This document shows, in pieces, positions 7,368 through 12,278 of a stretch of DNA of 12,278 nucleotides (within the stretch, counting starts at the first letter, position 1; each line of letters opens with the position of its first letter). The notes under the pieces were generated by a model, which did no database searches, had not been told where the DNA came from, and worked only from the letters and a program-made list of their open reading frames with translations. This DNA comes from an uncultured Holophagaceae bacterium (GTDB lineage Bacteria > Acidobacteriota > Holophagae > Holophagales > Holophagaceae). A program made the translations under genes and the position numbers. The stretch lies in assembly GCA_903927605.1 (NCBI GenBank), contig CAIYNT010000250.1, positions 1 to 12,278 on the forward strand, given 5' to 3'.

Positions 7368-9974
7368 CTAGACCTTGGGCTTTCTGCCCAGCAGGCGCAT
7401 CTCTTTCAGAGGAAGGGTGGTGCGGCGGATACCGTCGAACTGGCAGAGGGCGTTGGCCACAGCGCCGGCGGTGGGGACCAGGCCGATCTCGCCCACGCCC
7501 TTCGCCCCGTAGGGACCGACCGCATCCGGGACCTCGATCCCGATGATCTCCATGGGCGGCATGTCCTTGGCCCTGATGAGGCCCAGATCGGCCATCTTGA
7601 GGGACACCGGCCAGCCGTCCTTGTAGGGGAACTCCTCGGTCACGGCGTAGCCCAGGCCCATGTGCAGGGAGCCCTCGATCTGGCCCTCGTACAAAGTGGG
7701 ATTCATGATCTTCCCGGCATCGTGGGCGGCGGTGATCCGGGTGATCTTCCCGGTCTCGTCCAGTTCCACCAGCTGCGCGGCGAAGCCGAAGGAGTAATGG
7801 GTGATCACGTCGTAGCCGGGCTTGGGTGGCTTGCCGGGCGGCACCGTCCAGTCGCAGACCCAACTGCCCCGGTATTCCTTCCCCACCAGATCCTTCAGGG
7901 TCAGGCCCGAGGCCAGATCCTTCTTGAGTTCCTTGCAGGCGGCGATCACGGAGTTGGCCAGGAGGGAGGTCCCACGGGAGCCGGTGGTCATGCCGGCCTC
8001 CGCCTCCTCGTTGGTCTCCACGAGCACCTCGATGAGCTCCGGGGCAATGCCGGTCTCTTCCACCAGGGTCTGCACGCCCATAGTGAAGTTGCCCTGACCC
8101 ATCTCGCACCAACCATGGTGGAGCTCCACCCGGTTCGCGGCCCGGATCACGATCTTGGCGTGGCTGAAGTCGGGCAGGCCGCAGCCGATGCCCGTGTTCT
8201 TGATCCCCGAGGCCAGCCCGGCACACTTGGCGGCGTAGAAGCGGTCCTTGAGGGCCTCCAGGCACTTGCGAACGCCCACACCGGCTTTGAGGACCTGGCC
8301 CGTGGCGAAGGTGCGGCCTTCGGTAAGGGCGTTGTCCCAGCGGAACTGCCAGCGGTCGAAGCCACCCTGCTTGCACAACTCATCGAGACACGATTCGAAG
8401 GCGAAGTTGGACTGGTTTACGCCAAAACCTCGGAAAGCGCCACAGGGGGCGTTATTGGTGACCACTGCCGTGCCGTTCACCTGCACGTTGGGCACGTAGT
8501 AGGCCGCCGCCGAGTGCGACACTGCCCGCTCAATCACCGCCAGACCCACGCTGGAGTAGGCGCCGCTGTCCGAGTGCATGGTGACCACCATGCCCGTCAG
8601 GTTCCCTTCCCTGTCGCAACCCACGGCGTAGTCCATGACGATGGGGTGGCGCTTGGTGTGCATGCGCAGGGATTCCTGGCGAGTGAGCTTTACCATGGCG
8701 GGCTTGCCCGTCAGCCAGGCCAGCAGGACCGCGTGGCTCTGAGTGGTGATGTCCTCCTTGCCACCGAAGCCGCCGCCGTTCTGGACCTGCACCACGTTCA
8801 CCAGGGCATTGGGGAGGCCCAGAAGCTGCGCGAGCTGGTGGCGGTCTTCATAGACACCCTGGCTGCAGCTATAGACCTTCACTCCAGGCTGGCCGTCCTT
8901 CTCCCAGGGGAGGGCCAGGGTGGCCTCGGGTTCCAGGAAGGCATGCTCGACGCGCTGCGTGGTGAAGCGGTTGCGCGTCACGTAGGCTGAGCCCGCCAGG
9001 GCCGCCTCGGCATCACCCACCTTCACCGAAGCCCGGTGCAGCACGTTGCCCGGGAACATGGGATGAACCTGATCGGACCCGGGCTGCAGGGCCTCGAATA
9101 GGTCAATGACCGGGCGGAGCACCTCGTACTCCACCTTCACCTTCGCCGCAGCCTCCCGCGCGATCGCCTCCGTCTCGGCCGCCACTGTGGCCAGCACGTC
9201 GCCAACGAAGCAGGTGGTCTCGCCCTCGGTCACCAGTACGGGCCAGTCCATGGTGATGGAGCCCATCTGGCGCTTGCCGGGGACGTCCTGCGCGGTGAGT
9301 ACCCTGATCACGCCGGGCACCGCCTGGGCTTCTGAGACGTCGATCCTGAGCACCTTAGCCCTCGGGTGATCCGAGAAGCGCAGTGCCCCGAAGATCATGC
9401 CGGGTTCCTTCATATCGCCTACAAAGACCCGATCGCCCAGCACGGCCTCCCGGCCTGTGTACTTCCCGTGCCGCGTGCCGACGCGGCCCGTGCCCTGAGG
9501 CATGTCCACCGACTTGCCTCCTCGGAGGGCCTCCGCAGCGCACTCGATGGAGTCGATGACCTTCTTGTAGCCCGTGCAGCGGCAGATGTTCCCCGAGAGC
9601 CACCCGGCGATCTCATCCCGCGTAGGGCTCGGGTTCTTGTCCAGCATCGCCTTGGCCTTCATGACAATGCCCGGCGTGCAGAAGCCGCACTGCACGCCAC
9701 CCTTGACCACGAAGGCGTCCGCGAACGCGTCCCGCTCCCGCGTCGGCAGGCCCTCGGCGGTGGTCAGTGACCGGCCCTCCAGGTCCTTCATCTTCATCCG
9801 GCAGCTCAGGCGGGACGCACCGTCCACCAGCACCGTGCAGCAGCCGCAGACACCCTCGCCGGAGCACCCATCCTTGGGGCTGATGAGGCCCGCCACCTCC
9901 CGCAGGTAAGTGAGCACATTGAGATCGGGGTTGCCTGCGAAGGCCCGGCTTTGACCATTGAGAGTGAATTCCAT
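7368..9974 (-). CDS. xdhD: XdhD-type selenium-dependent xanthine dehydrogenase-like Fe-S/molybdopterin hydroxylase
   Basis: 868 residues combining the small Fe-S and large molybdenum parts of xanthine dehydrogenase in one chain, without the FAD domain. A plant-type [2Fe-2S] site uses C37, C43, C46 and C58; the second [2Fe-2S] site has C96/C99 (CGFCTPG) and C131/C133 (CRCTGY) with the canonical 31-residue gap. The molybdopterin half shows GGGFGGKED (400-408), CGAFRGFG (511-518), CEMGQG (623-628) and the catalytic glutamate E829 in GVGEIG. This layout fits the selenium-dependent xanthine dehydrogenase group, in which a terminal selenium ligand on Mo is inserted by dedicated proteins; none of those is in the window. 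It probably hydroxylates a purine or related N-heterocycle. GAGG (9981-9984) is six bases before the ATG. It is immediately followed by ygfK, a likely redox partner replacing the missing FAD subunit. Substrate and selenium dependence are inferred from family. Confidence 0.9.
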   Translation of the reverse strand: MEFTLNGQSRAFAGNPDLNVLTYLREVAGLISPKDGCSGEGVCGCCTVLVDGASRLSCRMKMKDLEGRSLTTAEGLPTRERDAFADAFVVKGGVQCGFCTPGIVMKAKAMLDKNPSPTRDEIAGWLSGNICRCTGYKKVIDSIECAAEALRGGKSVDMPQGTGRVGTRHGKYTGREAVLGDRVFVGDMKEPGMIFGALRFSDHPRAKVLRIDVSEAQAVPGVIRVLTAQDVPGKRQMGSITMDWPVLVTEGETTCFVGDVLATVAAETEAIAREAAAKVKVEYEVLRPVIDLFEALQPGSDQVHPMFPGNVLHRASVKVGDAEAALAGSAYVTRNRFTTQRVEHAFLEPEATLALPWEKDGQPGVKVYSCSQGVYEDRHQLAQLLGLPNALVNVVQVQNGGGFGGKEDITTQSHAVLLAWLTGKPAMVKLTRQESLRMHTKRHPIVMDYAVGCDREGNLTGMVVTMHSDSGAYSSVGLAVIERAVSHSAAAYYVPNVQVNGTAVVTNNAPCGAFRGFGVNQSNFAFESCLDELCKQGGFDRWQFRWDNALTEGRTFATGQVLKAGVGVRKCLEALKDRFYAAKCAGLASGIKNTGIGCGLPDFSHAKIVIRAANRVELHHGWCEMGQGNFTMGVQTLVEETGIAPELIEVLVETNEEAEAGMTTGSRGTSLLANSVIAACKELKKDLASGLTLKDLVGKEYRGSWVCDWTVPPGKPPKPGYDVITHYSFGFAAQLVELDETGKITRITAAHDAGKIMNPTLYEGQIEGSLHMGLGYAVTEEFPYKDGWPVSLKMADLGLIRAKDMPPMEIIGIEVPDAVGPYGAKGVGEIGLVPTAGAVANALCQFDGIRRTTLPLKEMRLLGRKPKV

Positions 9975-10035
9975 GGGGTACCTCAGCTCAAGCCTTCAGG
10001 GGTGGATGGGCCCCGGGGTTCTGTTAAGTGTGATC

Positions 10036-10097
10036 TGGGCAGGTCGGACGGGAGGGCTCTGTGAATAGATTTCATCTTTGAGTGTTATGCCTGCCCA
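10036..10097 (-). other. Candidate structured leader upstream of xdhD
   Basis: Between the xdhD start and its candidate promoter, an exact 8-bp inverted repeat (10036-10043 TGGGCAGG and 10090-10097 CCTGCCCA) encloses 46 bases. Inside, the transcript can form a small AGAT-GAA-ATCT hairpin. This could be an RNA element in the 5' leader of a molybdoenzyme gene, or two half-sites of a DNA-binding protein. I could not match it to a known riboswitch by eye, and chance is possible. Confidence 0.25.
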
Positions 10098-10131
10098 TTC
10101 TAGAGGCGGGAGAAGCAGGAGGCGATAAAAA

Positions 10132-10159
10132 ATTCTACTCGTAGAAAAATTATTGACTA
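10132..10159 (-). promoter_or_regulatory. Candidate promoter for xdhD-ygfK
   Basis: On the minus strand TAGTCA (10154-10159, 4 of 6) and TAGAAT (10132-10137, 5 of 6) are separated by 16 bases. The -35 overlaps the -35 of the opposing ygeY promoter, so the two would be mutually exclusive or co-regulated. It would give a leader of about 150 bases before xdhD. The support is modest, because AT-rich sequence here offers several weak boxes. Confidence 0.3.
10133..10146. promoter_or_regulatory. Palindromic operator candidate in the divergent promoter region
   Basis: TTCTAC-TC-GTAGAA is a perfect 6-bp dyad with a 2-bp centre, flanked by A/T tracts. It overlaps the candidate -10 of xdhD and sits just upstream of the candidate -35 of ygeY, where one repressor or activator could control both directions. 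No regulator gene is in the window, so the protein that binds is unknown. Confidence 0.4.
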
Positions 10160-10182
10160 TCGGCACTCCCGAGGGTTAGATT
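10153..10182 (+). promoter_or_regulatory. Candidate sigma-70 promoter for ygeY
   Basis: TTGACT (10153-10158, 5 of 6) is followed after 18 bases by TAGATT (10177-10182, 4 of 6). The start of transcription would fall near 10189, at the beginning of the tandem repeat, so the repeats would cover the start site and the whole leader. Confidence 0.45.
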
Positions 10183-10186
10183 TTCC

Positions 10187-10236
10187 CCTGCCTGGAAGCG
10201 TTCTTCCAGCACCTGCCTGGAAGCGTTCTTCCAGCA
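10187..10236 (+). repeat. Perfect tandem duplication of a 25-bp unit, each with a hairpin
   Basis: Two identical 25-bp units, 10187-10211 and 10212-10236, lie head to tail with no spacer. Each contains CTGGAAG-CGTT-CTTCCAG, a 7-bp perfect stem with a 4-base loop (arms 10192-10198/10203-10209 and 10217-10223/10228-10234). The array ends three bases before the ygeY Shine-Dalgarno. It could be a pair of operator sites just downstream of the promoter, or two identical RNA stem-loops in the leader. No other copy was noticed in the intergenic parts of this window. Confidence 0.9.
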
Positions 10237-10243
10237 TTGGAGG
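10228..10243 (+). promoter_or_regulatory. Potential Shine-Dalgarno-sequestering stem before ygeY
   Basis: The ribosome-binding site GGAGG (10239-10243) is four bases before the ATG. CTTCCA (10228-10233), the right arm of the second repeat hairpin, can pair with TGGAGG (10238-10243) around a GCAT loop: six pairs including one G-U wobble. This stem and the repeat hairpin use the same arm and are mutually exclusive, which would allow a translational on/off choice. It is seen by base-pairing only and stability was not computed. Confidence 0.4.
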
Positions 10244-10247
10244 ATTT

Positions 10248-11777
10248 ATGTCGGATCTGGATGCCCGAATCGCCTCGTTGGCGGCGAAGTACCTTCCCTT
10301 GGCTGCCGAGATGCTGGCTGAAGTGATCCGGATCCCCGCCGACTATGTGGACAAGCCCGTGGACCTGGGTGGCGATCCCAAGTGCGGCACCTCCAACCAC
10401 GAGTTCCCCCGCATTGACTACCTCCGGAAGAAAATCGTCGAGATCAAGGCTGTCCGCCGCCCGGAGGATGCGTTCTTCGATGATTTCGGCAACCTGGTCT
10501 GGTGGGTAGAAGACGCCAATGACGGCATTCCCTCCGATCAGAAGAAGGTCGTCTACATTGACGGCCACACGGATACCGTGAAGCCGCTGCGGGCCCAGTG
10601 GCTCGAGAACAGCGGCGTGGACTGCTTCGACGGGATCGTGGACCCTGCCAAGGTCAACAAGGCCTTCCTCAACAAGGAGCTGGGCTACTTGCCCCCCGAG
10701 AATGAGTGGAACCACCTCATCTTTGGCCGCGGCTCCGCGGACCAACTGGGCGGCGTGATCTCCGCCGCGATCGCCACCAAGATCATGCTGGAGCTGGAGT
10801 CCGAGGGCGCCCTCAAGGGCGTCATCGTGCGCTCCTACGCCACGGTCTGCGAGGAGGACAACGACGGTGCCGGTCCCATGTACCTCAACCGCAAGGTTTT
10901 CCCCACCGCCAAGCCCCAGATCGTGCCTGACGTGGTGATTCTCACCGACAGCACCGGCTGCTCCAAGAACGGTGCCCTTGGCATCTACCGCGGCCAGCGA
11001 GGTCGCATGCAGATCGAGGTGACTGTCACGGGCAAGTCCTGCCATGGTTCCATGCCCTGGGAAGGCAAGAACCCCCTGGAATTCGGCGGCGCCATCGTGA
11101 AAGAGGCCGCAGAGAAGTACGACAAGCGCATCGGTTTCAAGGACGACAAGTTCCTGGGCCATGGAACCCGCACCGCCTCCTGGGCCAAGCTCGACACCCC
11201 CAGCGACTGCGCCGTGCCAGAGAAGTTCACCTTCCGCTTCGACCGCCGCCTCACCGTCGGGGAAACCCCCGAGCAGTCCTGCGCCGATGTGGAGGCTCTG
11301 GGTGCCGTGGCAGCGGCACGCCAGGCTGGTCTCCAGGTGGAGGTCTCCATCCCCGTCTACACGGAAGCCTCCTGGAAGGGGTATGTGCTCAACAATCCCC
11401 AGGTGTACCTGGGTTGGGTCACACCCGAGGACCACCCGGCCATCCAGGCCGCGGTGAGCGCCTACCGCAAGGTCATCAGCCCCCACGTGGACGGGAAGAT
11501 TGGAACCGGCGGAGTCATTACTAAGGAACCCCGAGTGGACCGCTGGGTCTTCTCCACGGACGGCGTGGGCTACCCCATCCCCAAGGAGACCAGCGTCCCC
11601 GGCGCTGCGAATAAGAAATGGGTGGTCAACGATGTCTACAAGCACCCGGCCATGATCGGATTCGGGACCGGCATCGAGCAGAACACGCACAAGATTGCCG
11701 AATGCCTGGATGAGCGGGAACTGCAGCACTCCGCCGCCTTCCTGGCCCGCTTCCCCAGCGTATTCGCGCACTCCTAA
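10248..11777 (+). CDS. ygeY: YgeY-family M20-type metallohydrolase (selenium-metabolism-linked)
   Basis: 509 residues, cytoplasmic zinc hydrolase of the M20 peptidase/deacylase clan. Metal and catalytic residues are in place: H107 and D109 (DGHTDTV), D165 (GRGSADQLGG), E202/E203 (CEEDNDG), D234 as probable ligand (LTDSTGC), H266 in the dimerisation-domain start (KSCHGS) and H481 near the C-terminus (EQNTHKIAE). YRGQRGRMQIEV, FRFDRRLTVGET and VDRWVFSTDGVG match what I recall of E. coli YgeY, which is about 400 residues. The extra length comes from insertions near 33-56, 112-155 and 445-465. YgeY genes accompany ygeW and hyuA, and an amide- or carbamoyl-cleaving step in purine-ring breakdown is likely; the substrate is not proven. 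It is transcribed divergently from xdhD and followed by a strong terminator, so it is probably monocistronic. Confidence 0.92.
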   Translation: MSDLDARIASLAAKYLPLAAEMLAEVIRIPADYVDKPVDLGGDPKCGTSNHEFPRIDYLRKKIVEIKAVRRPEDAFFDDFGNLVWWVEDANDGIPSDQKKVVYIDGHTDTVKPLRAQWLENSGVDCFDGIVDPAKVNKAFLNKELGYLPPENEWNHLIFGRGSADQLGGVISAAIATKIMLELESEGALKGVIVRSYATVCEEDNDGAGPMYLNRKVFPTAKPQIVPDVVILTDSTGCSKNGALGIYRGQRGRMQIEVTVTGKSCHGSMPWEGKNPLEFGGAIVKEAAEKYDKRIGFKDDKFLGHGTRTASWAKLDTPSDCAVPEKFTFRFDRRLTVGETPEQSCADVEALGAVAAARQAGLQVEVSIPVYTEASWKGYVLNNPQVYLGWVTPEDHPAIQAAVSAYRKVISPHVDGKIGTGGVITKEPRVDRWVFSTDGVGYPIPKETSVPGAANKKWVVNDVYKHPAMIGFGTGIEQNTHKIAECLDERELQHSAAFLARFPSVFAHS

Positions 11778-11800
11778 GGAACGGCATTTCCAAAAAGCAA

Positions 11801-11840
11801 CAATGGCCTGATTCGCTGCGGAAGGCGATTCAGGCCATTG
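11801..11840. terminator. Bidirectional hairpin terminator between ygeY and the permease gene
   Basis: A 16-base stem with a single T-T mismatch (arms 11801-11816 and 11825-11840) and an 8-base loop lies between two converging genes, 23 bases after the ygeY stop and 18 bases from the permease stop. On the minus strand it is followed by TTGCTTTTTGG, a fair T-tract, and on the plus strand by CTTTGG, a weaker one. It probably ends permease transcripts best and ygeY transcripts partly. Confidence 0.75.
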
Positions 11841-11858
11841 CTTTGGCGCGGGCCGAAA

Positions 11859-12278
11859 TCAGTTGCCCGTATCGTTGCTGATACCCAGGTTGTCGAAGCC
11901 CCAGAAGAACAGGCTCAACACGATGGCCACCATGGTACCCAGGGCCATGCCCTTGAGCTGCACGGTGCCCAGGTTGATCGCGGCGCCACTGATGCCGCTG
12001 ATCAGTACCACGGACGTGAGGATCAGGTTGCGGGACTTGGTGTAGTCCACCTTCTTCTCCACGAGCATCCGGATGCCCGCGGCGGCGATGATGCCGAAGA
12101 GGAGGATGCACACGCCGCCCATGACGGGTGTGGGGATGCTGCGGATGATGGCGGCGAGCTTGCCGGAGAAGGACACCACGATGGCGATGATGGCGGTGCC
12201 GGCGATGACCCACACGCTATAGACCTTGGTGATGGCCATGACGCCGATGTTCTCGCCGTAGGTGGTATTGGGGGTGGC
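11859..12278 (-). CDS. uraA: UraA-type uracil permease (NCS2 family), C-terminal part
   Basis: The last 139 residues of an inner-membrane nucleobase:proton symporter; the 5' part lies beyond the window. The first visible residues, TPNTTYGENIGVMAITKVYS, are the uracil-permease form of the TM10 signature; xanthine permeases of the same family instead carry a QNNG-type motif here. In E. coli UraA the glutamate of YGEN contacts uracil. IPTPVMGG, followed by a LLFGIIAAAGIRML helix, KVDY..SRNLILTSV and LKGMALGTMVAIVLSLFF, also parallels UraA. Several hydrophobic helices are present. The gene ends at TGA 11859-11861, converging on ygeY. Beside purine-type enzymes it could import uracil or another pyrimidine/ureide for the same cluster, or be an unrelated neighbour. 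Confidence 0.9.
   Translation of the reverse strand, partial: ATPNTTYGENIGVMAITKVYSVWVIAGTAIIAIVVSFSGKLAAIIRSIPTPVMGGVCILLFGIIAAAGIRMLVEKKVDYTKSRNLILTSVVLISGISGAAINLGTVQLKGMALGTMVAIVLSLFFWGFDNLGISNDTGN

Noticed and set aside
5207..7546. Very long plus-strand open frame (779 codons) antisense to ygfK
   Set aside because: Its low-complexity, His/Gly/Arg-rich translation has no domain. It mirrors the real gene's codon structure in GC-rich DNA, and the opposite strand encodes a full YgfK with all motifs.
7053..8990. Plus-strand open frame of 645 codons antisense to xdhD and ygfK
   Set aside because: It is a shadow frame crossing the xdhD/ygfK boundary with no recognisable family; the minus strand carries intact cofactor motifs throughout.
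10060..10075. CRP/FNR-like site TGTGA-N6-TTCAT upstream of xdhD
   Set aside because: Only the left half matches; the right half departs too far from TCACA, and no FNR-type half-sites are present.
10176..11771. Minus-strand open frame of 531 codons opposite ygeY
   Set aside because: It is a shadow of ygeY, which has all M20 ligands, a good ribosome-binding site and a matching terminator.
1..12278. tRNA, rRNA, CRISPR array, insertion sequence or phage attachment site
   Set aside because: No cloverleaf, spaced repeats, transposase motifs or terminal inverted repeats were seen. The gene content is a coherent metabolic locus of uniform composition.

Overview
The window is a GC-rich stretch from a Gram-negative bacterium. 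It holds most of a purine/pyrimidine-ring catabolic cluster of the kind known from E. coli as the xdh-ygeW-ygeX-ygeY-hyuA-ygfK-xdhD region, which is linked to selenium-dependent molybdenum hydroxylases and to anaerobic urate/purine breakdown in gut bacteria. The outer-membrane channel gene shows the host is diderm. High GC, Fe-S and molybdenum flavoenzymes and ring-reducing or ring-opening enzymes suggest an anaerobe or facultative anaerobe. A Holophagae-type Acidobacteriota (Geothrix-like) is possible, but that is a weak guess from protein flavour only.

Layout. On the minus strand, in transcription order: xdhD (Fe-S/molybdopterin hydroxylase, 9974-7368); ygfK (large Fe-S flavoprotein, 7363-4070), only 4 bp later; a 259-bp gap with a good promoter; a Tsx-family outer-membrane channel (3810-2917); a strong hairpin with a short T-tail; a zinc-ribbon threonine-synthase-like PLP enzyme (2855-1641); hyuA hydantoinase/dihydropyrimidinase-like amidohydrolase (1644-295), overlapping by ATGA; and the start of ygeW carbamoyltransferase (247 to the window edge). 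On the plus strand, ygeY (M20-type hydrolase, 10248-11777) diverges from xdhD across a 273-bp regulatory region. A bidirectional terminator separates ygeY from the 3' end of a convergent UraA-type uracil permease (minus strand, 12278-11859).

How the genes may work together (inference). Tsx and UraA would bring nucleosides and nucleobases across the outer and inner membranes. XdhD and YgfK would exchange electrons with the heterocycle or with each other. HyuA would open a cyclic ureide or dihydropyrimidine ring to an N-carbamoyl compound. YgeW would transfer or phosphorolyse the carbamoyl group, potentially yielding carbamoyl phosphate for ATP synthesis. YgeY would hydrolyse an amide/amidine intermediate, and the PLP enzyme would eliminate or replace an amino group on the resulting amino acid. 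No FAD subunit (YgfM type), SsnA, YgeX, carbamate kinase or selenium-insertion gene (YqeB, YqeC, MocA/YgfJ) is visible; they may lie outside.

The least expected sequence-level element is a perfect tandem duplication of a 25-bp unit (10187-10236) immediately before the ygeY start. Each copy holds a 7-bp hairpin. The right arm of the second copy can alternatively pair with the ygeY Shine-Dalgarno sequence, which looks like an operator pair or a translational switch.
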